A stretch of 64,000 nucleotides of DNA from Campylobacter sp. LR291e (lineage in GTDB: Bacteria; Campylobacterota; Campylobacteria; Campylobacterales; Campylobacteraceae). Positions 32,755 through 42,030 of this stretch are shown here, piece by piece. The stretch's first letter is position 1. Every line of letters begins with the position of its first letter. Position numbers and translations under genes: made by a program. The stretch spans positions 1 to 64,000 of the forward strand of contig NZ_VJNV01000015.1 in the NCBI RefSeq assembly GCF_008633915.1, in the 5' to 3' direction. Under the pieces are notes generated by a model. That model did no database searches. It saw only the letters and a list, made by a program, of their open reading frames with translations, and was not told where the DNA came from.

Positions 32755-33702
32755 ATGCAAGAACCAAGGATTGCCATTTTAGCAACGGGTGGGACAATTG
32801 CTGGTTTAAGTAAAGATAACCTAAGTTTAAATTATAAGGCAGGGGTTTTAAGCATTGATAGCTTAATAAAATCCTTGCCTAAGATTAATGCTAAAATTTC
32901 TACTTATCAAATTTCAAATATCGATAGTTGCGATATGGATGATGAAATTCAAATAAAATTAGCAAAAAAGATTAACGAACTTTTTGAAAAAGATATCGAT
33001 GGCATAGTTGTAACGCATGGAAGTGATACCTTAGAAGAAAGTGCGTATTTTATACAATTAAGCGTAAAAAGCAATAAGCCAGTTATTTTTACAGCCTCCA
33101 TGAGACCCTTTTTTTCACTAAGTAGCGATGGGCCCAAAAATCTTTATAATGCCATTATTTTAGCTACAAAATCAAAAGGGGTTTTAATAAGCATAAATGA
33201 TAAAATTTTTAGCCCTAGAGTGCTTAGTAAAACTCACACTCTAAATTTAAACGCCTTTTCTTCGCCAAATGAACTTGGCTATATAGTGGATAATGATATA
33301 TTTTTTTATGAAAAAAATAAAAAAGCACCCTTTGATATAGATAAAATCACTACTTTGCCAAAGGTTGATATACTTTATTCTTACTCAAATGATGGAAACG
33401 CTATAAGCGCAAAAGCTCTTTTTGAAAATGGTACCAAAGGCTTAGTTATTGCAGGAAGTGGGGCTGGAAGTATACATAAGAATTTAAAAAATGTGTTAAA
33501 AGAATTAATAAAAAAGGGCTTAATCATAGTTGTTAGTACTAGGGTTGCTTTTGGTAGCGTAATTTTAAGCAAAGAAGATATTAAACTAGGCTTTATCTCA
33601 GCTCTTGATTTAAATCCTCAAAAGGCTAGAATTTTACTTATCCTAGCCCTAAGTAAGACTAAAAATATACAAAAAATTCAAAAATATTTTTTAAAATATT
33701 AG
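32755..33702 (+). CDS. ansA: L-asparaginase
   Basis: Hydrolyses asparagine to aspartate and ammonia. The 315-residue protein has both active-site motifs: ATGGTIAG near residues 11-18 with the catalytic Thr, and THGSDT near 87-92. No signal peptide is visible at this start, so it is predicted to be cytoplasmic. Three bases after the MscS gene, so perhaps in the same transcript. Confidence 0.92.
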   Translation: MQEPRIAILATGGTIAGLSKDNLSLNYKAGVLSIDSLIKSLPKINAKISTYQISNIDSCDMDDEIQIKLAKKINELFEKDIDGIVVTHGSDTLEESAYFIQLSVKSNKPVIFTASMRPFFSLSSDGPKNLYNAIILATKSKGVLISINDKIFSPRVLSKTHTLNLNAFSSPNELGYIVDNDIFFYEKNKKAPFDIDKITTLPKVDILYSYSNDGNAISAKALFENGTKGLVIAGSGAGSIHKNLKNVLKELIKKGLIIVVSTRVAFGSVILSKEDIKLGFISALDLNPQKARILLILALSKTKNIQKIQKYFLKY

Positions 33703-33703
33703 C

Positions 33704-34765
<1,062 letters not shown>

Positions 34766-35815
34766 TTATCCTAAATTTTTATTGATAAATTCAGCTATTG
34801 TGTCAAATTGTATGAATTTTTCATTATCATATAAGTCTGTATGATTTGCCCCTTTGACTATGATTAGCTTTTTATTTGAGCCCTTTAACTTTTTATAAAC
34901 ATCCTCGCTAAAATACCTAGAATGTGCCTTTTCACCATGTATCAATAAAACAGCGTTATCAATCTCATTAAGGTAATTTAAAATAGGTGCATTTAAAAAG
35001 GATAAGGTAGAAGTAACATTCCAACCTCCATTTGAATTTAAGGACCTTTCATGGTACCCTCTTTTTGTTTTATAATACGCGTGATAATCCTTGAAAAATT
35101 GTGGTGCGTCACCTGGCAATTTATCAGGTACGCCCCCGGCTAAGGCATAATTATTGTTTTTAAAATCCTTAATCCTTTGTTCGTTTAATGCCTTTTTCTT
35201 AGCCATTCTAGCTTCCTTGCTATCTTCTTTATCAAAATAGCCTTTCGCATTTACCCTTGACATATCATACATTGTAGACGCAACTGCTACCTTGATTCTT
35301 GGGTCATTTTGTATAGCATTTATACTAAATCCACCCCAGCCACAAATTCCTATAATGGCTATTTTTTCAGGGTCAACCTTTTCATTTGTGCTTAGAAAAT
35401 CAACTGCTGCACTAAAATCTTCTGTATTTATATCAGGCGAGGCGACATATCTTGGACTTCCACCACTTTCTCCTGTAAATGATGGGTCAAAGGCTATTGT
35501 TAAAAAGCCTCTTTGTGCTAGATTGTGAGCATAAAAGCCGCTTGATTGTTCTTTAACTGCCCCAAAGGGACCACTTATCGCAATGGCACTAAGTTTACCC
35601 TTAGCGTTTTTTGGTTCATACATATCAGCTACTAAGGTGATTCCATAGCGATTTTTAAAGCTTACCTTGCTATGTTTTACCTTATCGCTTAGCTTAAAGG
35701 TTTTATCCCATTTTTGAGTTAATTCCATTGTATTTTCCTTTGAAAATAAATTTGTAAAAGCTAGAACTCCAGCAACTAAACTTGCAGTTTTTAAAAAGGT
35801 TCTTCTGTTTTGCAT
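34766..35815 (-). CDS. Alpha/beta hydrolase-like protein with a Tat-type signal
   Basis: 349 aa. Begins MQNRRTFLKTASLVAGVLAF, also a twin-arginine signal with a very similar N-terminus to the neighbouring reductase. Alpha/beta hydrolase features: GPFGAVKEQSSGF after the first strands, IGICGWGG at the nucleophile elbow position, and the late His in GANHTDLYD. The elbow reads CGWGG where a Ser or Cys nucleophile in a GxSxG pattern is normal, so catalysis is doubtful or different. Upstream 35816-35968 holds nothing identified. Confidence 0.8.
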   Translation of the reverse strand: MQNRRTFLKTASLVAGVLAFTNLFSKENTMELTQKWDKTFKLSDKVKHSKVSFKNRYGITLVADMYEPKNAKGKLSAIAISGPFGAVKEQSSGFYAHNLAQRGFLTIAFDPSFTGESGGSPRYVASPDINTEDFSAAVDFLSTNEKVDPEKIAIIGICGWGGFSINAIQNDPRIKVAVASTMYDMSRVNAKGYFDKEDSKEARMAKKKALNEQRIKDFKNNNYALAGGVPDKLPGDAPQFFKDYHAYYKTKRGYHERSLNSNGGWNVTSTLSFLNAPILNYLNEIDNAVLLIHGEKAHSRYFSEDVYKKLKGSNKKLIIVKGANHTDLYDNEKFIQFDTIAEFINKNLG

Positions 35816-35968
35816 TTGATTCCTTTTTTGAAAGATTTTTAAAATTATAAAGGATTAGAGTTAGTATAAGTCAAGTTAAATTTGAAAAAAATTGAAATTT
35901 AATGTGTGTTTAGATAATTAACATTAAAATATAAAATGTAATGTTAGAAAAAGTTAAATTTACAAGCC

Positions 35969-36127
35969 CTATAAGTGCTTTGCATTTGGTAAGGTACAAG
36001 GATTGTCGCTAGTGGTTAGTTTTGTTTTAATGAAAATATCTATTTTTGTATATTCTTTTGGTTGTTTTTTAAACAATTTTTGTAAAAATTTATCTATTTG
36101 ACTATCAAATATTATTTTAAAACTCAT
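35969..36127 (-). pseudogene. Truncated RelE/ParE-type toxin
   Basis: Reads MSFKIIFDSQIDKFLQKLFKK, later SDNPCTLPNAKHL, then TAG. The family normally continues with a stretch on the lines of KGYxDNRYRWRIGDYRII; here the match ends at KHL and the following DNA is unrelated. 52 aa remain, without the C-terminal part that carries catalytic residues. Not expected to be active. It lies 8 bases after the broken partner gene. Confidence 0.72.
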
Positions 36128-36135
36128 CGTACTTT

Positions 36136-36431
36136 CTATTTATTAATTTTTACATCTGCTTCAAGTTTTGCCTTTTCTTCATCGCTCATTTTATTAAATT
36201 TTTTTCTAAATTTTATCGCTGTTTTAGTTTCTTCATAAGGTATAAACTCATATTTTGGCTTATCAATATGATTTTTAACTGCGTTCTTAGAAATTTTCTT
36301 AATTTATTAAAATCTTTTAACTTTTCTTGAGTTGAAATTTTTAATTTTTCCACCTTTTCATCTATACTCAAAAGTGAGTTTAAAAGCTGTATTTCACTCA
36401 TATTTAAGTATTTTTTATAATTAATTTGCAT
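36136..36431 (-). pseudogene. Frameshifted partner (antitoxin-like) gene of the truncated toxin
   Basis: Starts MQINYKKYLNMSEIQLLNS with a ribosome binding site AAAAGGAG. About 40 codons in, around an A-rich run at 36290-36305, the frame changes. The other frame reads KNAVKNHIDKPKYEFIPY and runs to a TAG at 36136. Coiled-coil-like N-terminal half. Position directly before a RelE/ParE-like gene suggests an antitoxin. I do not recognise the family. Confidence 0.6.
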
Positions 36432-36473
36432 TTTTACTCCTTTTCTATATTCTTTTAATGGTCTGTTTATTTT

Positions 36474-36655
36474 TTATTGATTATATAAACTTACTATATC
36501 AATGCTACATATAAAATAAGATGCAATTAGCAAGTCCGAATCTCCTTCTATTTTATAATTTGTAGTAATCCAACCTGCAATCTATAAAAGTAGCTACAAA
36601 TACACCAATCAAAATTTTAAGATACCAGACTTTTCTTTTAATATATCAATCCTCG
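36474..36655 (-). pseudogene. Remnant of a small membrane protein
   Basis: Two frames on the minus strand join as YLKILIGVFVATFI and then AGWITTNYKIEGDSDLLIAS, ending TAA at 36474. Reads like a small two-helix membrane protein broken by a frameshift near 36575, without a start codon. Low information; family unknown. Confidence 0.35.
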
Positions 36656-36707
36656 TTATGTGCGTATTGTACTTTAGATACCAAAATTACAAACAAAATT
36701 TTAAAAC

Positions 36708-36725
36708 TTGGCACATTTATTGCTT
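36708..36725 (+). promoter_or_regulatory. Sigma-54 promoter of flgE
   Basis: TTGGCACATTTATTGCTT carries the -24 GG and -12 GC ten bases apart, matching the RpoN consensus (TGGCAC-N5-TTGC). It lies 47 bases before the flgE ATG. Middle flagellar genes of Campylobacter are RpoN-dependent; rpoN itself is at 52286-53542. Confidence 0.88.
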
Positions 36726-36771
36726 AACTTTTTCTAAGCAATTTGAAGCAATACATTTTAAAGGATTTACT

Positions 36772-39297
36772 ATGATGAGATCATTATGGTCTGGTGTATC
36801 CGGGCTAAAAGCGCATCAAACCGCGATGGACGTTGAGGGTAACAACATAGCCAACGTTAACACAACAGGTTTTAAATACTCTCGTGCAGACTTTAGTACG
36901 ATTTTTTCTCAAACCGTTAAAATCGCCACTTCCCCAACAGGAACCCTAGGTGGACAAAACGCTATGCAAATAGGTCTTGGTACCACGATTACTTCTACTA
37001 CTAGAATTCACTCACAAGGTTCTATTGAAACTACGGATAAAAACACCGACGTTGCACTTAATGGCGATGGTTTCTTTATCGTAAGTGATGATGGTGGCGT
37101 GACTGATTATCTTACTCGTTCGGGTGATTTTCAACTTGATGCTTATGGAAATTTTGTTAATAATTCAGGTTATGTGGTACAAGGTTGGAATATAGACTGG
37201 AATACTCAAACCATAGATACAAGTCGTTCAGCTACTAACATTTTTATAGACCCAGGTCTTCATATCTCAGCAGTTGCATCGACCACAGTTTCAGTTAAGG
37301 CAAATTTAAATAGTGGTCTAAGCATAGGCACAGCAAGTACTTCTTTATATGCTCTTGATTCAGTGCACGGTTATAATACTAGAACAGCTACCGAAGCAAA
37401 TGAAAATGATACAGGTACTACTCAGTTTTACACAACTTCAAGTAATTCTATGGAAGTTACTGAAAAGGGTGTTGATGCAGCTGTTTTATTTAATGCAAGT
37501 GGAACAGGTTTAAATTTAAGAAATGGTCAAGGTATTTGGATAAGCTATGCAGATGCTACTTATTCTACGCATTCTACAGCTGGTTTAACCTATTTTAACT
37601 CTAGTGCTGGAGTTGATCAAAATGATGTAATATTCTGGGGTGATAGTACACAAAATGTAACCCTAGATATCACAATAAACGGGGTTAGAATTCAAAACTC
37701 AACTATAAGTAGTATAGAAGAAGCCATTGCTTATATCAATACCTATACCTCTCCAACCGATACTAGAGATGGTACAGGTGTAACTGCTGTTATAAATGCG
37801 GCTGGCACGGGTATAGACTTTGTAAATGATAATGCCGATGGTACTACTGATAATATGAAAAATATTAATCTTACGGTAAATAATGGTAATACGGCTGGTG
37901 AGTTATGGAGTATTGCTAATTATGATGCTGCTACTGGTACTTATGGCAATTATAATGTAGGTGGTGCTGGTGTTTCTTCTTGGATTGATGCAGCAGTAAA
38001 TGCAGTAAATAATGTAGAAGTTATAACAGCTCATTATTATGTATATAGTTCAAATTCAGTAACCCTAGATGATATGTATAATCCTGATGGTGGTGCTGGT
38101 TTAAATGTAGCAGACGTAGGTGTGCTTGGTACTGCAACTAATAATTATGTAGAAGCCACTACTAATGGTTCTTTACTTACAACTGCTGTAAGGACCTTTC
38201 ATACCACTGAGGATTTAAGGGAGTTAATACAAAGGGATGCAAGATATGGGGTTGATTATGATGGAAGTGGCAGCTTTGATACAAGTGATATTAATGAAAA
38301 TGTAACCGTTATAGTAAATTCAGATGGTTACTATGCTATATCAGTATCCGAAGGAGATGCAAATGTTAATATTTGGAATGCTGGTGCTAATGTGTTTAAC
38401 ACTACAGCTGTTACTGCACAAGATTTAACCCTAAGTATAACCGAATATAGCGACCAAGCAGGGACAATCAGTACAAATTCTGCCTTTACTACTATGTTTC
38501 AAGCTTGGGAAGGTATACTTACGACCGGTTCTCAAGTAAGAGAAAGCGAACAATTTAAACTTTCAGCCTTTTCAGTAGGACTTGAAATTTATGACTCATT
38601 AGGGGCCTTACATACCATAGAAGTACAATGGGTAAAACAAGCTACTACAACAGATGGTGGTAATGAATGGCTAATGATAATAAGCGTTGAAGAACCTGCA
38701 GTAATTAACACCTCAGGAGATGGCCCTTCAAATGTAGTGGTAGGAACTGCAAGGTTTAATAACGATGGTACAATGGCATCTTATACACCAAGGACCTTAA
38801 ATTTCTCACCAAATAACGGGGCTGCATCTAATCAAACCATAAGACTAAGCTTTGGTACAAGTGGTACAAATGATGGGGTTGTAAGTTCTAGTTCAACTTC
38901 AACTTTAACTAGTCAATCAACCGATGGTTATGCTTCTGGTTCTATTTTGGCTGATCAAATAAGAGTTGACTCAGATGGTAATATTTTAGCCGAGTTTACA
39001 AACGGCTTAACCTTTGCAGTAGCTACTATAGCAGTTGCAACAGTGGCAAATAACTCAGGGCTTGAAGAAATAGGGGGTAATCTTTATAAGGTAACTGCAA
39101 ATAGTGGTTCTATAGTAGTTGGTGTGGCTGGTACTGGAGGTAGAGGTACTATGGCAACTGCTTCTTTGGAAATGTCAAACACAGACTTAAGTACAGCTTT
39201 AACAAACTTAATAGTTGTGCAAAGAGGTTATCAAGCTAACTCAAAGACCATAACCACAAGTGATGAAATGCTTCAAACTTTATTGCAACTTAAATAA
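36772..39297 (+). CDS. flgE: Flagellar hook protein FlgE
   Basis: FlgE polymerises into the flagellar hook. The 841-residue protein has the conserved N-terminal rod/hook motif SLWSGVSGLKAHQTAMDVEG with NNIANVNTTGFK, a long Thr/Asn/Gly-rich variable middle (about 190-700), and the C-terminal FlgE helix QRGYQANSKTITTSDEML. Starts at ATG 36772 or 36775 after AAAGGATTTACT; upstream in-frame codons precede the sigma-54 start point and are not used. Long hook proteins are usual in Campylobacter. Confidence 0.95.
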   Translation: MMRSLWSGVSGLKAHQTAMDVEGNNIANVNTTGFKYSRADFSTIFSQTVKIATSPTGTLGGQNAMQIGLGTTITSTTRIHSQGSIETTDKNTDVALNGDGFFIVSDDGGVTDYLTRSGDFQLDAYGNFVNNSGYVVQGWNIDWNTQTIDTSRSATNIFIDPGLHISAVASTTVSVKANLNSGLSIGTASTSLYALDSVHGYNTRTATEANENDTGTTQFYTTSSNSMEVTEKGVDAAVLFNASGTGLNLRNGQGIWISYADATYSTHSTAGLTYFNSSAGVDQNDVIFWGDSTQNVTLDITINGVRIQNSTISSIEEAIAYINTYTSPTDTRDGTGVTAVINAAGTGIDFVNDNADGTTDNMKNINLTVNNGNTAGELWSIANYDAATGTYGNYNVGGAGVSSWIDAAVNAVNNVEVITAHYYVYSSNSVTLDDMYNPDGGAGLNVADVGVLGTATNNYVEATTNGSLLTTAVRTFHTTEDLRELIQRDARYGVDYDGSGSFDTSDINENVTVIVNSDGYYAISVSEGDANVNIWNAGANVFNTTAVTAQDLTLSITEYSDQAGTISTNSAFTTMFQAWEGILTTGSQVRESEQFKLSAFSVGLEIYDSLGALHTIEVQWVKQATTTDGGNEWLMIISVEEPAVINTSGDGPSNVVVGTARFNNDGTMASYTPRTLNFSPNNGAASNQTIRLSFGTSGTNDGVVSSSSTSTLTSQSTDGYASGSILADQIRVDSDGNILAEFTNGLTFAVATIAVATVANNSGLEEIGGNLYKVTANSGSIVVGVAGTGGRGTMATASLEMSNTDLSTALTNLIVVQRGYQANSKTITTSDEMLQTLLQLK

Positions 39298-39313
39298 AAG
39301 TTTTTAACTTTTA

Positions 39314-39339
39314 AAGCAAGGGCGTAAAAACCCTTGCTT
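39314..39339 (+). terminator. Terminator of flgE
   Basis: AAGCAAGGG/CCCTTGCTT with an 8-base loop, 17 bases after the flgE stop. The run of T after the stem is weak. Confidence 0.7.
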
Positions 39340-39353
39340 AAATCTAGCTTTAC

Positions 39354-39441
39354 AAGCCTATCTTGGTAGTCTTGTATTACTAGATTAGGCTTGGTGCCTT
39401 CAATCTATTGCTAACGCGCTCTTTTTAGAGTGCGTTGCAAT
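39354..39441. repeat. Two successive hairpins in the flgE downstream gap
   Basis: First hairpin 39354-39392 (AAGCCTA/TAGGCTT closing, imperfect inside). Second 39407-39441: ATTGC-T-AACGCGCTCT, loop TTTT, AGAGTGCGTT-GCAAT, a 15-bp stem with one bulge. GC-rich for this genome. They could be a small RNA, a mobile-element end or transcription signals; I cannot tell. The rest of the gap to 39538 shows only T-rich DNA. Confidence 0.5.
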
Positions 39442-39538
39442 CTAAGAATTTCTAATCACCTTATAATGTCTTTTCCCCTTTGATTTTATAAGGTGTTGTT
39501 TTGTGTTATAATTATAAAAAAATAAAAAAAAGAATAAA

Positions 39539-40515
39539 ATGAATTACGAGCCATCCTTTACAATAACGTCAAAGATATTAAATTTAACAATCCTACTTTG
39601 TGAGCTATTAACAAAGATTGATTTAAATAATAAATTTACTACCATTCCAAAAATACTTCGTAAAAATCGCATACGAACCATTAGGGCTAGTTTAGCAATA
39701 GAAAACAATAGCTTAAATTTAGAACAAATCACAGCCGTAATAAACAATAAAAGAATTTTAGGCAATCCAAGAGAGATTCAAGAAGTAAAAACGTTTATAA
39801 GGCTTATGAAAAGATTATGCAATTTAATGGGCTTAAAATAAGTGATTTTTTAAAAGCCCATGGCATAATGATGAAAGATTTAAGTCATAATGCTGGAAAT
39901 TTTCGCGTTGATAATGTGGGGATTTTTGGGGATAATGAATTGTTGTACCTAGCACCCTGCTAAATTTGTAAAAAATCAAATGCTAAATTTATTTAAATGA
40001 TATAAAAATAGCACACTTCACCCCTTATAAAATCAAGCATTTTTCACTATGAAGTAGAATTTATACACCCCTTTGATGATGGTAATGGCAGAATGGGTAG
40101 AATGTGGCAAAGTAAGCTTTTGGGCGAGTATAATGGGTTATTTTATTATTTATCTATTGAAGAATTAATAGCAAGAAAGCAAAAAGATTATTATAAGGTG
40201 CTAAGTAAAAGCGATAAAAATGGCAATAACGTTGAATTTGTAGAATTTATGTTAAAAATCATAAAATTAGCCCTCGATGAACTTGTAAATGGCACGATAA
40301 ACGACACATTAAATGGCGTATTAAATGAGAATGAAAAGGCTATTTTAAGGGCATTAAAGAAAAATCCAAAATTAACACAAAAAGAATTATCAATAAAATT
40401 TAATCTATCATTAAGGACAATAAATAGAATATTAAAAAATTTAAACGAAAAGGCATATTTAAAAAGAATGGGTTCTAAGAAAAGTGGATATTATGAAGTG
40501 CTTTGGGATGAGTAA
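39539..40515 (+). pseudogene. Broken Fic-family gene with C-terminal winged-helix
   Basis: Pieces in three frames: RTIRASLAIENNSLNLEQIT (inhibitory-helix region), then ISDFLKAHGIMMKDL, then SSIFHYEVEFIHPFDDGNG with the Fic motif HPFDDGNGRMGR, and lastly a C-terminal DNA-binding-like domain (LTQKELSIKFNLSLRTINR). At least three frameshifts (near 39790, 39955 and 40040) and one TGA replacing a Trp near 40000 break it. The last open part (40093-40515) could still produce the winged-helix domain. Confidence 0.85.
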
Positions 40516-40522
40516 ATTGTGC

Positions 40523-40528
40523 TATAAT
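40523..40528 (+). promoter_or_regulatory. -10 element of the 47-aa gene
   Basis: TATAAT in GTGCTATAATTG, 30 bases before the GTG start at 40558. Confidence 0.5.
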
Positions 40529-40557
40529 TGTTGGCTAAAAAACTTTAAAGGGAATTT

Positions 40558-40701
40558 GTGGAGACTAAAATAAATAAAAATAAATCTTATGAAAAAATTC
40601 CAACAAAAAAGACCTTAAAAGCTATTAAAAAGTGTGGCAAGGGTAAGGGTAAAATATATAAGAATTTTAAGAGTTATATGGATGAGATTGCTTTGGCATA
40701 A
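40558..40701 (+). CDS. Small basic protein, antitoxin-like
   Basis: 47 aa from a GTG after AAAGGGAATTT, ending TAA at 40699. Sequence core PTKKTLKAIKKCGKGKGK recalls RelB/DinJ-like antitoxins that begin with an IPT-TLKAI pattern. No toxin gene follows, only a Fic fragment. Could be an orphan or decayed antitoxin. Low certainty. Confidence 0.4.
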   Translation: METKINKNKSYEKIPTKKTLKAIKKCGKGKGKIYKNFKSYMDEIALA

Positions 40702-40714
40702 AATAAATTTAAAA

Positions 40715-40776
40715 AGTGGCGTAATAAATGGCACTTTAAATGGTGTATTAAATTATAATCAAAAGTCTATTTTAAT
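40715..40776 (+). pseudogene. Fragment of a Fic C-terminal region
   Basis: Encodes SGVINGTLNGVLNYNQKSIL, matching the linker VNGTINDTLNGVLNENEKAI of the broken Fic gene at 40291-40350. It is not a continuation but a second, diverged copy, 420 bases downstream, cut off where the reverse-strand AbiEii-like remnant ends (40767). Confidence 0.6.
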
Positions 40777-41471
40777 GGTTTTTCAAAAAAAATTAAATTT
40801 TCATCTTTTAAATTTTTTACTTGCTTTTCTTGCGTTAAATTTTCTATATTTTTAATAATATTTTGTGCGTAGTTTTCTAAATTTTTAGCATTAATTAAAT
40901 TATACCTTTTAAACTCATCTTGCAAAAATAAATTTAACTCATCAACCCCGGCATAAGAAATTTTTTCATACATTACAAATAAAGAATCTTTACTAAAATG
41001 CTTAGGATAGCAAAAAACCTAAATCATAAAAATCTCTAATCTTATCCCTGTCACTAAAAGCAGCAATTTTCATTTTAATAAGTTCATCTATATCATAGAC
41101 ATTGATGCCATTTTTTGATTCGTATTTTAAGCTATTGTTTTGTAAAAAGTGCTTGTTGTGATTACTTATTTTTACCTTTAAAGGATAGACCCCAAGCTTA
41201 GATTTTTCAACATAATCTATCATGGCACGAAAGGTTGTATCTGTGTCTTTTTTATATTTATATTCCAAAGTTTAAAATCATTGTGTTTTTTTAATCTATT
41301 TATGAAATTCATATTATTACTTTTTGAGTCAAAGTTTAAATTCTCGCTGTAGCGATTTAAACCATAATAAAGGCTTAAAGCAGTATCGCCCTTTAAAACA
41401 AAATTATCACCAAAAAACGGCAAAAATTCTTTGATAAGAGTTGTTCTTTGAATTTGATAATTTTCAAGCAT
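40767..41471 (-). pseudogene. Broken AbiEii-type nucleotidyltransferase toxin
   Basis: Three frames join: VLKGDTALSLYYGLNRYSEN, then MIDYVEKSKLGVYPLKVKIS with IAAFSDRDKIRDFYDLGFLL, then MYEKISYAGVDELNLFLQDE. Two frameshifts (near 41270 and 41005) break it. The nucleotidyltransferase motif is also changed: GD where GG is usual and NLNFDS where DLDFDS with two catalytic Asp is usual. Start ATG overlaps the upstream gene's stop, as in two-gene toxin-antitoxin operons. Confidence 0.8.
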
Positions 41472-41846
41472 TTTCTTTATCCTTAAAATATAGTTTTGTT
41501 AGTTCAAATTTTATAAAATTTTCTATGTTTTTTTCTTTGTTAATGATTTTTAAATACTCAAAAAGTTCTCTTTCATCGTTTTCATATAAAAAATCATTAA
41601 CAGCCTTTTAACCCAGCTATATCATTTTCATAAACTAAATCAGCAATAGCCCTTGCAAAATTTGCTATAAAATACCTTTTATTATTAAAAATTCTTTTTT
41701 CGATGCCCTTTGTTCCAAGGGGCGAGTTTAAAGTATACATTTTTAAGGGTTCATTGTCCTTAAAATATAAATCTTTATGCCAATCAGCACTTAGCCCTTT
41801 TTTCATTTACTATATTTAAGGCTTGCCACCCTGAAATATGTCTCAT
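41464..41846 (-). pseudogene. Broken AbiEi-like antitoxin
   Basis: Begins MRHISGWQALNIVNEK at 41846, shifts frame to KGLSADWHKDLYFKDNEP with YTLNSPLGTKGIEKRIFNNK, shifts again near 41607 (after AGLKG) and ends VNDFLYENDERELFEYLK to TGA 41464. It overlaps the toxin start by 8 bases. The partner position and the gene-pair layout suggest the AbiE (type IV) system; family assignment of this half is tentative. Confidence 0.6.
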
Positions 41847-41957
41847 TTGATTCCTTAAATTTAAAATACTTAGTTTTAGCATAAAATTTATAAACTAACT
41901 AATTAAGTTTAAATTCAGTTTAAGTATAAAAAAATAATAAAACTTTTACCCATTAAA

Positions 41958-41993
41958 CACAATTTAAGGCTTTATTGTGTAAATTCTCTACAC
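41958..41993 (+). promoter_or_regulatory. Overlapping inverted repeats upstream of the pyruvate oxidoreductase gene
   Basis: CACAAT-N10-ATTGTG (41958-41979) overlaps GTGTA-N7-TACAC (41977-41993), 38 bases before the ATG. Either could be an operator for a redox or nutrient regulator; no regulator can be named. The rest of 41847-42030 is AT-rich. Confidence 0.35.
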
Positions 41994-42030
41994 TTACATT
42001 TATTAATACTTTTAAACAGAAAGGATTTTT

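Noticed and set aside
36658-36771. N-terminal extension of FlgE
   Set aside because: It spans the sigma-54 promoter, and the conserved hook protein start is at 36772.
40634-40855. 73-aa gene
   Set aside because: It joins part of the 47-aa gene in another frame, a Fic linker fragment and antisense of the AbiEii remnant; no start site supports it.
41597-41806. Independent 69-aa gene
   Set aside because: It is the middle part of the frameshifted AbiEi-like antitoxin spanning 41464-41846.
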